The notes under the pieces: model-generated | Databases searched by the model: none | Seen by the model: the letters and a program-made list of their open reading frames with translations, nothing else | Told to the model about the DNA's origin: nothing | Origin: Mycobacterium bohemicum DSM 44277 | GTDB taxonomy: Bacteria; Actinomycetota; Actinomycetes; Mycobacteriales; Mycobacteriaceae | DNA length: 64,000 bases | NCBI RefSeq assembly: GCF_001053185.1 | Contig: NZ_CSTD01000004.1 | Span: forward strand, 278,219-342,218 | Reading direction: 5' to 3' | Translations under genes and position numbers: made by a program | Shown: piece by piece, positions 36,017 to 44,336 of the stretch | Layout of the letters: each line of letters begins with the position of its first letter | Numbering within the stretch: position 1 is the first letter of the stretch

Positions 36017-36928
36017 CTATGCCCGTCTCGCGGCCGCGTCCCCGGCGTTGTGGTCGACCCACTCGGCGGTGAGCCGGGCGATGACGTCGGGGCGTGACGT
36101 CACCACCCAGTGCCCGCCCTCGATCGCGACCACCCGGCCGCCGGGCGGGATGGCGCCGGTGAAGCGCTGCAGGGCGGGCGTCACGAAGATGTCGTGGCGC
36201 GGCACCAGGACCTGGACGGCGACGGTGGTCTCGGGCAGCGGCGACCCCGGGAACAGCATCGCCCCCGGCATGTTCTGCCGGTAGAGGTTGAGCCCGTTGA
36301 GGTAGTCGCCGATGGACCGCGGCGTCGGGCGACGGCGGCTGCGGGCGCTCGGGCTGCCGATGCGTTCAAGCAGCTCAACGACTTTCACGCCCACCCGCGA
36401 GCGAAACGACAGTTCGGGCACGACCGGGCAGAGGAAGAAGGCGATGTACCCCGACGACATCAGCTGCCGGGCGACCTGGCCCACGGCGCGTGGGGTGCGC
36501 GCCGACCGCAGGAAGGCGCCGGCGTACCGCAGGTGCGGCCCCGAAATCGAGGTGAACGACGCGATTTTCGGTGTCATCGACACGTCGGTGACCGCCGCCC
36601 AGGTGGCGATCGAGCCCCAGTCGTGGCCGAGCAGGTGCACCGGCCCGGCGCCCAGGCTGTCGATCACCGCGCCGAGGTCGGACACCAGCTGCGCGAAGGC
36701 ATACCCGGAACGCTTTGCGGGACGCGATGATTCGCCCGCCCCGCGGACGTCGTAGGCCACCACGTTGTAGCGATCGCCCAGGTGGGCGGCCACGCCGTCC
36801 CAGACGTGGTGGTTGTCGGGAAAACCGTGTATTGCCAGGATGGTGGGGCGCTGCGGGTCGATGTCGGTGTATCGGTGCACGGCCAGAACGACGCCGTCGG
36901 AGGCGGTGACGGTGGAGGTGGTCGGCAT
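36017..36928 (-). CDS. Alpha/beta hydrolase, epoxide-hydrolase-like
   Basis: A 303-residue alpha/beta hydrolase: oxyanion HGFPDNHHVWD, nucleophile elbow GHDWGS with the aspartate typical of epoxide hydrolases and dehalogenases, and a late GGHWV histidine. The nearest type is the hydrolase half of EphD-like proteins, but no SDR half follows, so the enzyme is stand-alone or shortened. The ATG at 36928 begins MPTTSTVTASDG. It lies 14 bp after the diiron-like gene. Confidence 0.82.
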   Translation of the reverse strand: MPTTSTVTASDGVVLAVHRYTDIDPQRPTILAIHGFPDNHHVWDGVAAHLGDRYNVVAYDVRGAGESSRPAKRSGYAFAQLVSDLGAVIDSLGAGPVHLLGHDWGSIATWAAVTDVSMTPKIASFTSISGPHLRYAGAFLRSARTPRAVGQVARQLMSSGYIAFFLCPVVPELSFRSRVGVKVVELLERIGSPSARSRRRPTPRSIGDYLNGLNLYRQNMPGAMLFPGSPLPETTVAVQVLVPRHDIFVTPALQRFTGAIPPGGRVVAIEGGHWVVTSRPDVIARLTAEWVDHNAGDAAARRA

Positions 36929-36942
36929 GTGTCGGCCGGGAG

Positions 36943-37851
36943 TCAGTGGGCGGCGCGCGCGGCGGGCGAGACGGCGAGGTAGTCGACCGCGAGCCCGACG
37001 CCGCCCAGCTGTGAGGGGTGAAATCCCGGCCGGTAGTAGTCGCCCACGGCCCGGACGAATCGCAGCGGGCCCGGGACCAGGCCGCGGCGCGCGGCGCGGA
37101 AGTAATCCCGCCACCGCGGCTTGGTCCCCCGCGGGAGGCACGGGTCGACGGTGTACAGGAAGCGGACCCCGCGGATCCACAGCAGGAAGATGGCGGGGGT
37201 GACGACCAGCTGGGCGCGGGTCCGCCGCCGGTACCCGGCCCGCAGGTGCTGCATGGTGTCGAAGGCCACGGCCTTGTGCTCGACCTCCTCGGCGCCGTGC
37301 CAGCGCAGCATGTCCAGCATCACCGGATGGGTGCCGATCGCGTCGTGCGCGGGCGAGTTCAGCACCCATTCGCCGAGGATCGCGGTGTAGTGCTCGATCG
37401 CCGACACCAGCGCGACCTGCTCCAGCAGCCAGCGGTGCTGTCGCCGCAGGCTCCACCCGGGCCGGGGACCCAGCAGCTTCTCGAACATCCAGTGGATCTG
37501 GTCGGTATAGGGGGTGACGTCGACGCCCTGGGCGGCGAAGTGGGCGAGCACCTTGGCGTGGGCCTGCGAGTGCACCGCCTCCTGCCCGATGAAGCCCTGC
37601 ACGTCCAGCCGCAGCTGGTCGTCCTTGATCAAGGGCAGCGCGCGCTTGAACGCGTCGACGAAGTACTCCTCGCCCGCGGGCAGCAGCAGGTGCAGGACGT
37701 TGAGGATGTGGGTGACGAACGGCTCGCCCGGCACGTAGTGGAAGGGCAGCGTCGCCCAGTCGAAGTCGACATCGCGCGGTTCCAGGACCAGTCGCTCGTG
37801 ATCCAGCGACGAGTCGTGCGGGCCGGCCGCCCGGTCGTCGACGGTGAACAT
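36943..37851 (-). CDS. PF10118-type 'metal-dependent hydrolase' with diiron ligand pattern
   Basis: A 302-residue protein of the family annotated as predicted metal-dependent hydrolase. The sequence shows a ferritin-like ligand set: E62, E91-x-x-H94 (EAVH), E153 (AIEHY) and E189-x-x-H192 (EVEH), which is the classic four-helix diiron carboxylate spacing. A hydrophobic stretch near residues 215-235 may be membrane-associated. Next to a flavin-ferredoxin reductase this suggests a diiron oxygenase rather than a hydrolase; that is my inference. Confidence 0.7.
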   Translation of the reverse strand: MFTVDDRAAGPHDSSLDHERLVLEPRDVDFDWATLPFHYVPGEPFVTHILNVLHLLLPAGEEYFVDAFKRALPLIKDDQLRLDVQGFIGQEAVHSQAHAKVLAHFAAQGVDVTPYTDQIHWMFEKLLGPRPGWSLRRQHRWLLEQVALVSAIEHYTAILGEWVLNSPAHDAIGTHPVMLDMLRWHGAEEVEHKAVAFDTMQHLRAGYRRRTRAQLVVTPAIFLLWIRGVRFLYTVDPCLPRGTKPRWRDYFRAARRGLVPGPLRFVRAVGDYYRPGFHPSQLGGVGLAVDYLAVSPAARAAH

Positions 37852-37909
37852 GGCGCCCCCTCCCCATCGAGTGCTGGCAAGTATAGGACCCCGGCCCGGG
37901 ACGGGAACC

Positions 37910-39373
37910 TCAGGCGGTCCTGACGTGCCGGCGCAGGTCGTACTCGGCCGGATCGGTGTTCGCCAGAATCGCGCGGTGCTCGGCCGGCGTGAACGGCCAC
38001 ACCTCGGGCACGCCGTCCTTGTTGAGGTACCAGCTGTTGCAGCCGGTGGTCCACACGGTGTCCGGCATCGCCGCGCGCAGGGTGGCGTTGAAGCTCTCGG
38101 CCGCCGACGCGGTGGGTTCCACGGTGTCGAACTCGCCGCGGCGCCACCGGTCGATCCAGCGCAGGATGTAGCCGGCCTGCGATTCGGCCACGGTGGTCAG
38201 CGCGAGGTTTCCCACCGGGCTGTGCGGCCCGAGCATCATGAAGAAGTTGGGAAAGCCGGGCAGCGCGACGGTCCGGTAGGCCCACGGCCCGTCGCGCCAG
38301 ATCTCGTCGGCCGCGATCCCGTCGCGGCCCACGAGCCGCATCGGCCGGAAGAACGCGTGGGTGTCGAAGCCGGTGCACAGCACGACGACGTCCGCCTCGT
38401 GCAGGACGCCGTCGTCGGTGACGATGCCCCGCGGCTCGACGTGGTCGATGCCTGCGGTCACCAGCTCGACGTCGTCGCGCTGCATCGCCCGGTAGAAGCC
38501 GCTCGACATCACCAGCCGCTTGCACATCGGCGTGTAGTCCGGGGTCAGCGCCCGGCGCAGCTCGGGGTCTCGGATCTCCAGCAGGCTGGCGCGGCACAGC
38601 GCCGCCATGAATTTCCGGCGCAGCCCCGGCTTGACGAGCCCGGCGGCGAACGTGTCGAAGACGCCGCTGTAGGCCCGGTACGCCAGCCGGTCGAGCCACG
38701 GCAGCCGCCGGCGGGTCAGCGCGGTGAACCGGGTGTAGCGCGGGTTCGGCAGCCGCAGCACCCACTGCGCGGTGCGCTGGAACAGCAGGACCCGCTCGGC
38801 CACGCCGGCCAGCCCGCAGACCAACTGCACGCCGGTCGACCCGTTGCCCACGACCGCCACCCGGCTCCCCCGCAACGGCACCCGGTGGTCCCATCGCGCG
38901 GAGTGGAAGACGTGGCCGCCGAAGTCGTCCAGGCCGGCGATCGACGGCATCCGCGGGTGGTGCAGCACGCCGGTGGCCGAGATCAGGAAGTCGACCTCGT
39001 AGGCGGCCCCGGCGTCGGTGCGCAGCGCCCAGCGGCCGCCCTCGAACCGGGCGCTGACGATCTCGGTGCCGAACCGGATCCGGTCGCGCAGCCCGAAACG
39101 GTCGGCGATGCCGCGGAAGTAGCCCTGGATCTCGCCGCCCGGGGAGAACACGTGCGTCCAGTCCGGCTTCATGGCGAAGCTGTACTGATAGACGCGCGAG
39201 GGCACGTCACAGGTCAGGCCGGGATAGGTGTTGTCGCGCCAGGTGCCACCGACCTCGTCCGACTTCTCGAAGATCGTCACGTCGCTGATCCCGTTGCGCA
39301 GCAACGTGATTGCGACACACAACCCGGACATCCCCGCCCCGACGACGGCGACGGCCGGATCGCGCGTCGGCAT
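37910..39373 (-). CDS. Flavin-containing/Baeyer-Villiger-type monooxygenase
   Basis: A 487-residue FAD/NADPH monooxygenase. The FAD loop GAGMSG is near residue 12; the fingerprint F-x-G-x3-H-x3-W appears as FGGHVFHSARWDH; the NADPH loop is VVGNGSTG. BVMO-type enzymes oxidise ketones to esters or lactones, and an alpha/beta hydrolase in the same unit could then open the product. The substrate is unknown. It follows the SRPBCC gene by 5 bp. Confidence 0.9.
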   Translation of the reverse strand: MPTRDPAVAVVGAGMSGLCVAITLLRNGISDVTIFEKSDEVGGTWRDNTYPGLTCDVPSRVYQYSFAMKPDWTHVFSPGGEIQGYFRGIADRFGLRDRIRFGTEIVSARFEGGRWALRTDAGAAYEVDFLISATGVLHHPRMPSIAGLDDFGGHVFHSARWDHRVPLRGSRVAVVGNGSTGVQLVCGLAGVAERVLLFQRTAQWVLRLPNPRYTRFTALTRRRLPWLDRLAYRAYSGVFDTFAAGLVKPGLRRKFMAALCRASLLEIRDPELRRALTPDYTPMCKRLVMSSGFYRAMQRDDVELVTAGIDHVEPRGIVTDDGVLHEADVVVLCTGFDTHAFFRPMRLVGRDGIAADEIWRDGPWAYRTVALPGFPNFFMMLGPHSPVGNLALTTVAESQAGYILRWIDRWRRGEFDTVEPTASAAESFNATLRAAMPDTVWTTGCNSWYLNKDGVPEVWPFTPAEHRAILANTDPAEYDLRRHVRTA

Positions 39374-39378
39374 CGGCC

Positions 39379-39840
39379 CTACCCGGCCTCGGCGCGCTGC
39401 TTGAGCCGCTGCAGCGTCAGCCGGATGTGTTCGGCGTTGGCGGCCGGCCGGTCGGCCACGCCGGTGGACTTGCCGGCCAGCTTGCGGAACCAGCCGGGTC
39501 TGCGGTCCCAGGTGCTCTCGGTGACGCGGCAGCCGCCGTCGGCCTCCTCGATGTCGTACTGCCACCGAGCAATCGGGATCACGGCGAACCGCACGTCGAA
39601 CGCGAACCGGCGGCCGGGCTCGGCGTCGGTGACGGTGCAGGTGGTGTTCCAGCTCTTGGCGCCGTTCTCGTTGTGCCCGGTGAACACCGCGCCGGGGCGC
39701 ACCGCGTCGCCCTTGCGCCACCGCATCGCGACCGCCTCCTCGGCCAGCGCCGCCAGGGTCGGCAGGTCGGTGACGAGGTCGTAGACGGCGTCCGGGCGCG
39801 CCTGGATCTCGACGGTGGCCGCGACACACGGATCGGTCAT
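39379..39840 (-). CDS. SRPBCC-fold (polyketide cyclase/lipid transfer-like) protein
   Basis: A 153-residue START-like protein: VEIQARPDAVYDLVTDLPTL is the standard SRPBCC opening, followed by WRKGDAVRPGAVFTGHN and the C-terminal helix. Such proteins bind hydrophobic ligands. It is the first gene of the monooxygenase operon, divergent from ald with 84 bp between. The ATG at 39840 gives a normal family length. Confidence 0.75.
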   Translation of the reverse strand: MTDPCVAATVEIQARPDAVYDLVTDLPTLAALAEEAVAMRWRKGDAVRPGAVFTGHNENGAKSWNTTCTVTDAEPGRRFAFDVRFAVIPIARWQYDIEEADGGCRVTESTWDRRPGWFRKLAGKSTGVADRPAANAEHIRLTLQRLKQRAEAG

Positions 39841-39887
39841 TGGAGGATCTTGAAGGATCCTGGCCAGCGCACGCAAGCCCCCGGGCC

Positions 39888-39893
39888 TACGCT
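39888..39893 (+). promoter_or_regulatory. Candidate -10 box of ald
   Basis: TACGCT, 31 nt before the ald ATG, which has a TAGGGGC ribosome-binding site. The AldR/AsnC-type regulator that sits beside ald in M. tuberculosis (Rv2779c) is not present here. Confidence 0.4.
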
Positions 39894-39924
39894 GGATTCC
39901 GAACCTCAACCCCTAGGGGCACCC

Positions 39925-41040
39925 ATGCGAGTAGGCGTTCCGACCGAGACGAAGAACAACGAGTTCCGGGTGGCCATCACCCCGGCCGGCGTCGCCGAAC
40001 TGACCCACCGGGGCCACGAGGTGCTCGTGCAGTCCGGCGCCGGAGACGGGTCCGCCATCGCCGACGCAGAGTTCAAGGCGGCGGGCGCCGAACTGGCGGC
40101 CGGCCCCGAGCGGGTGTGGGCCGAGGCCGACCTGCTGCTCAAGGTCAAGGAACCGATCCCTTCCGAGTACGGGCTGCTGCGCGACGGCGGAGTCCTGTTC
40201 ACCTATCTGCACCTGGCCGCGTCGCGCGCGTGCACCGACGCGCTGTTGGCTTCGGGCACAACGTCGATCGCCTACGAGACCGTCCAGGCCGCCGACGGGT
40301 CGCTGCCGCTGCTCGCCCCGATGAGCGAGGTCGCCGGGCGGCTCGCCGCCCAGGTCGGGGCCTACCACCTGATGAAGACCGAGGGCGGCCGCGGCGTGTT
40401 GATGGGCGGGGTGCCCGGCGTCAAGGGCGCCGACGTGGTGGTGATCGGCGCCGGAACGGCCGGCTACAACGCCGCTCGGGTCGCCGCCGGCATGGGCGCC
40501 GCGGTCATGGTCTTCGACGTCAACATCGCCAGGCTTCGGCTGCTCGATGCGGAGTTCGGCGGCCACATCGGCACGCGGTACTCGTCGGCCTACGAGTTGG
40601 CCGGCGCCGTCAAGCGCGCCGACCTGGTGATCGGCGCGGTCCTGGTGCCCGGCGGCAAGGCCCCGACGCTGATCCCCAATTCCCTTGTCGCACAGATGAA
40701 GAGCGGGGCGGTGCTGGTGGACATCTCGATCGACCAGGGCGGCTGCTTCGAGGACTCCCGCCCGACCACCCACGACCGCCCTACCTTCGCCGTGCACGAC
40801 ACACTGTTCTATTGCGTGGCGAACATGCCCAGCGCGGTGCCCAAGACGTCGACGGTGGCGCTGACCAACGCGACCATGCCCTACGTGCTGGAAATCGCCG
40901 ACAAGGGCTGGCGGGCGGCGTGCCGATCCGATCCGGCTCTGGCCCGAGGCCTTTCGACCCACGCCGGGGCCCTGCTGTGCGAGCGGGTGGCCGCGGACCT
41001 GAACCTGCCGTTCACCGACCGGGCGAGCGTGTTGGCCTGA
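39925..41040 (+). CDS. ald: L-alanine dehydrogenase
   Basis: NAD-dependent interconversion of alanine and pyruvate plus ammonia; in mycobacteria it also acts on glyoxylate and is linked to hypoxia. The 371-residue protein has the pyruvate-binding KVKEPIPSEY segment, the NAD loop VVIGAGTAGYNAARVAAGMG, and the catalytic histidine in FTYLHLAAS. The length matches Rv2780. It converges on a beta-lactamase gene with 3 bp between stops. Confidence 0.97.
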   Translation: MRVGVPTETKNNEFRVAITPAGVAELTHRGHEVLVQSGAGDGSAIADAEFKAAGAELAAGPERVWAEADLLLKVKEPIPSEYGLLRDGGVLFTYLHLAASRACTDALLASGTTSIAYETVQAADGSLPLLAPMSEVAGRLAAQVGAYHLMKTEGGRGVLMGGVPGVKGADVVVIGAGTAGYNAARVAAGMGAAVMVFDVNIARLRLLDAEFGGHIGTRYSSAYELAGAVKRADLVIGAVLVPGGKAPTLIPNSLVAQMKSGAVLVDISIDQGGCFEDSRPTTHDRPTFAVHDTLFYCVANMPSAVPKTSTVALTNATMPYVLEIADKGWRAACRSDPALARGLSTHAGALLCERVAADLNLPFTDRASVLA

Positions 41041-41043
41041 GAC

Positions 41044-41934
41044 TCAGCCGTTTCCGGTGAGCCACGGCAGCACCGTGCGGGTGACCTCCGCGATCAGCGG
41101 CCGCAGCGGGTCGGCGTTCTGGTCCGGCGCCTGCGAGCGGGTCATCAGCGACAGCAGCACGCGCTGGCCGTCGGGCCCGTAGGCGATGCCGACATCGTTG
41201 GTGCTGCCGTAGTCGCCCGTGCCGGTCTTGTCCGCGGTGGTCCAGCCGGCCGGCAGGCCCGCCCGCATGGTCGACGTCACGTTTGCGCGCATCCAGTCCT
41301 CCAACTGACGGCGCCGCGGCTCGTCGAGAACGGTTCCGGTCAGCAGGCTTTGGATTCCGCCCCCGAACGCCCGCGGCGTGCTGGTATCACGCGGGTCGCC
41401 GGGTATCGCCGTGTTCAGGTCGGTCTCCCAGCGATCCAGCCTGGTGCGGTCGTCTCCGATGGAGCGGGCGAACTCGGTGATCGCGGGCGGCCCGCCGATC
41501 GCCCGCAACAGCAGGTTGGCGGCGGCGTTGTCGCTGCGCTGCAGGGCCGCCGCGCACAGCTGCGCCAGCGGCAGCGGGTGGCCGGCCGCCGGCGCGGTCA
41601 CCGGGGAATTGGGCAGCAACGTCGCGGGATCGACGAAAACGGCTTGCTGCAAATCCAATTCGCCGCGCTGGGCCATCTGCAGCACCCGCGCGGCGGCGTA
41701 GGCCTTGAAGGCCGAGCACATCGCGAACGGATCCCCGTCGCGGTGTGCGAGGCTGCGCCCGGTGTCGATGTTCAGGGCGTAGACCCCCACGTACGCGCCG
41801 TACTGCCGCTCCAGTTCGTCGAGCCGGTCGAGCGGGGCGGGATCCGGGAGGGCGGCGGCCCGCCCGCGGGCGGTCAGAGCGGGGGCGGTGAGGGCGAGCG
41901 ACAACAGCATCCGACGGCGCGTCAGCGGCGGCAC
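41044..41934 (-). CDS. Class A beta-lactamase
   Basis: A 296-residue serine beta-lactamase with all class A motifs: S74-x-x-K77 (CSAFKAY), S134-D-N136, E170 (RWETDLN) and K236-T-G (ADKTGTG). It has the canonical SDN where M. tuberculosis BlaC has SDG, so it is a distinct enzyme. The N-terminus MPPLTRRRMLLSLALTAPAL looks like a twin-arginine or Sec export signal. I chose the GTG at 41934, 5 bp after the nitronate monooxygenase gene; an ATG at 41910 is possible but would drop the arginines. Confidence 0.9.
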   Translation of the reverse strand: MPPLTRRRMLLSLALTAPALTARGRAAALPDPAPLDRLDELERQYGAYVGVYALNIDTGRSLAHRDGDPFAMCSAFKAYAAARVLQMAQRGELDLQQAVFVDPATLLPNSPVTAPAAGHPLPLAQLCAAALQRSDNAAANLLLRAIGGPPAITEFARSIGDDRTRLDRWETDLNTAIPGDPRDTSTPRAFGGGIQSLLTGTVLDEPRRRQLEDWMRANVTSTMRAGLPAGWTTADKTGTGDYGSTNDVGIAYGPDGQRVLLSLMTRSQAPDQNADPLRPLIAEVTRTVLPWLTGNG

Positions 41935-41939
41935 CGGCG

Positions 41940-42959
41940 TCAGTCGACGAGGCCGGCGATGATGTCGGCCGCCGGTCCCGGCTTTGCCTGCCGGAACGCC
42001 GTCCCGGCCCACAGCTCCATCCCGTTCGGGTCCTCCAGGGCGGCGGCCGCGCGCCGGATCGGCAGCGTCATCTGATCGACCTCCGGGTAGCCCAGCGGGG
42101 CCACGGTGTCGAGCATCCGGGTGAACTCGTTCTCCAGCCCGCGCGCGTACCGGCCCGAGAAGGCCCGGGAGACGATGGTCTTGGCGAAGAGCTGGTTCTT
42201 CATGGCCGTGCGGTGCCCGGGATTGGTGCCGGCCTCGTCGGACAGCAGCAACGCGGTGCCGACCTGCGCGGCGACCGCTCCCCTGCGCAGCACTCCGGCC
42301 ACGTCCTCGGCGGTGGCCAGGCCGCCCGCGGCGATGATCGGGACGTCGCGGTGCGACCGGTGGATCCGGTCGATCAGCTCGTGCAGCGACTCGTTTCCCG
42401 GGTCCATGTCCGGCGCGAACGTGCCGCGGTGCCCGCCCGCGTCGGGGCCCTGCACCACCAGGCTGTCCGCGCCGGCGGCGATCGCCACCCCGGCCTCGTA
42501 GGCGGAAGTCACGGTGATCATCACGAGCAGGCCCAGCGCGCCCAGGCGCGCGATGACGTCGGGCGACGGCACCCCGAACGTGAACGACACCAGCTCGGGC
42601 CGCACGTCGGACACCACCTCGAGCTTGCGCTCCCATTCGTCGTCGTCGAACTCCGGGCGACCGACCTCGACCTGGTAGTAGTCGGCGATCTCCTCGAGTT
42701 CCTCGGCGTAGTAGTCGAGCTGAACCCAGTCGGCGACGCTGGGTTGCGGCACGAACAGGTTGACGCCGAGCGGGCCCGTGGTGGCCGCGCGCGCCGCGGC
42801 GATGTCCTCGGCGAACTTGTCCGCGCTGACGCAGCCGCCCGGGATGAACCCGAGGCCGCCGGCGTTGGAGACCGCCGCGGCCAGCGCCGGGGTGCCCGGG
42901 CCGCCGGCCATCGGCGCGCCGACGATGGGCACCATGATGTCCCAGAAGCCGAGTACCAT
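41940..42959 (-). CDS. Nitronate monooxygenase (NPD family), Rv2781c-like
   Basis: FMN-dependent TIM-barrel oxidoreductase of 339 residues. The opening PIVGAPMAGGPGTPALAAAV, the VVQGPDAGGHRGTF loop with the catalytic histidine, and IIAAGGLATAEDVAGVLRRG for FMN-phosphate binding are typical. It detoxifies nitronates in studied relatives. It follows pepR by 6 bp and is followed by the beta-lactamase at 5 bp, so gpsI-pepR-nmo-bla look like one transcription unit. Confidence 0.9.
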   Translation of the reverse strand: MVLGFWDIMVPIVGAPMAGGPGTPALAAAVSNAGGLGFIPGGCVSADKFAEDIAAARAATTGPLGVNLFVPQPSVADWVQLDYYAEELEEIADYYQVEVGRPEFDDDEWERKLEVVSDVRPELVSFTFGVPSPDVIARLGALGLLVMITVTSAYEAGVAIAAGADSLVVQGPDAGGHRGTFAPDMDPGNESLHELIDRIHRSHRDVPIIAAGGLATAEDVAGVLRRGAVAAQVGTALLLSDEAGTNPGHRTAMKNQLFAKTIVSRAFSGRYARGLENEFTRMLDTVAPLGYPEVDQMTLPIRRAAAALEDPNGMELWAGTAFRQAKPGPAADIIAGLVD

Positions 42960-42965
42960 GGGCAG

Positions 42966-44336
42966 CTAATTTACCATCGCCCGAAGTTGTTGGGGCAGTG
43001 ATCGTTTCGAGGCATAGGGACCGAGGACGGCGGCGCCGTAGCGCTGGCTCAGCAACCGCCGGGCCACCGCGTTGACCTCGTCGAGGGTCACCTCGTCGAT
43101 CCGCTTGAGCGTCTGCTCGATGGTGCGCTGGGCGCCGTAGTTCAGTTCGTTGCGGCCCAGGCGGCTCATGCGGGAACCGGAATCCTCCAGGCCCAGCACC
43201 AGCCCGCCGCGCAACGAGCCCTTGGCGATCCGGCATTCGGCCTCGGTGATGCCGTCGCGCGCCACCTTCTCGAGCACCTCGGCGGTCACCCGCATGACCT
43301 CGGCGAACCGCTCGGGCAGGCAGGCGGCGTACACCGAAAGGGCGCCGCCGTCGGCGAAGACGTCCAGTGCGGAGTAGATGGAGTACGCCAGCCCGCGAGA
43401 CTCCCGAACCTCCTGGAACAGCCGGGAACTCAGGCCGCCGCCCAGCGCGGTGTGCAGCACCGACAGCGCCCAGCGATGCGGCGACGTCCGCCCGGGCGTG
43501 CGCACGCCCAACAAGACGTGCGTCTGTTCGGAATCGCGGTTGCCCAGCGTCAGCCCGGGGCGTCCGGTGATCCGTCCGGCGCCCTTGCGGGGGGCGACCG
43601 CCCGGCGCCCACGCACCAGGTGCGGCCGGAACTGCTCGCGCACCAGCGTGACGACCTCGTCGTGGTCGACGTTGCCGGCGACCGCGACGACCATCCGCTC
43701 GGGGGTGTAGCGCCGCACGTGGAAGGAGTGCAGCTGGGCCCGCGTCATCGCCGACACGGAGCGCGACGTGCCGATCACCGGGCGGCCCACCGGGTGGTCG
43801 CCGAACAGCGCCCCGAGAAACATGTCGCCCAGTGCGTCCTCGGGGTCGTCGTCGCGCATGGCGATCTCCTCGAGGACGACGTCGCGTTCGACTTCGACGT
43901 CCTCGGCCGCGCAGCGACCGTTGAGCACGACGTCGGCGACGAGGTCGACGGCCAGTTCCAGATCGCTGTCGAGCACGTGCGCGTAGTAGCAGGTGTGCTC
44001 CTTGGCGGTGAACGCGTTGAGCTCGCCGCCGACGGCGTCCATCGCCTGGGCGATGTCGACCGCCGAACGGGTCGGGGTGGACTTGAAGAGCAGGTGCTCG
44101 AGGAAGTGCGCCGCCCCGGCCACCGTGGACCCCTCGTCGCGGGAACCGACGCCGACCCACACGCCGACCGACGCCGACCGGACCGCGGGCAGGTGCTCGG
44201 TGACCACCCGCAGCCCGCCCGGCAGCGCCGTGCGCCGGACGGCCTTGTGGTCGGGGTTCAGTCCGGCGATCGCCTTGCCCCGATGCAGGGCGGCCGGAGG
44301 ATCAGCTGCCGGCTTCCTAGACTGAGCTGGCGGCAT
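42966..44336 (-). CDS. pepR: M16 family zinc protease PepR
   Basis: Pitrilysin-type metallopeptidase of about 456 residues. The inverted zinc motif HFLEH is near residue 80, with the downstream glutamate in the EVERDVVLEEIAMRDD region, and the C-terminal M16 domain has GLAYSIYSALD. The ATG at 44336 (MPPAQSRKP) overlaps the gpsI 3' end by 20 nt; an in-frame ATG at 44369 would lengthen it by 11. The M. tuberculosis homologue Rv2782c is 438 residues. Confidence 0.92.
   Translation of the reverse strand: MPPAQSRKPAADPPAALHRGKAIAGLNPDHKAVRRTALPGGLRVVTEHLPAVRSASVGVWVGVGSRDEGSTVAGAAHFLEHLLFKSTPTRSAVDIAQAMDAVGGELNAFTAKEHTCYYAHVLDSDLELAVDLVADVVLNGRCAAEDVEVERDVVLEEIAMRDDDPEDALGDMFLGALFGDHPVGRPVIGTSRSVSAMTRAQLHSFHVRRYTPERMVVAVAGNVDHDEVVTLVREQFRPHLVRGRRAVAPRKGAGRITGRPGLTLGNRDSEQTHVLLGVRTPGRTSPHRWALSVLHTALGGGLSSRLFQEVRESRGLAYSIYSALDVFADGGALSVYAACLPERFAEVMRVTAEVLEKVARDGITEAECRIAKGSLRGGLVLGLEDSGSRMSRLGRNELNYGAQRTIEQTLKRIDEVTLDEVNAVARRLLSQRYGAAVLGPYASKRSLPQQLRAMVN

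Noticed and set aside
41944..44160. Long upstream extension of the beta-lactamase frame through nitronate monooxygenase and pepR
   Set aside because: The extension is Arg/Gly-rich noise in an alternative frame of two well-supported genes; the beta-lactamase itself starts at 41934.
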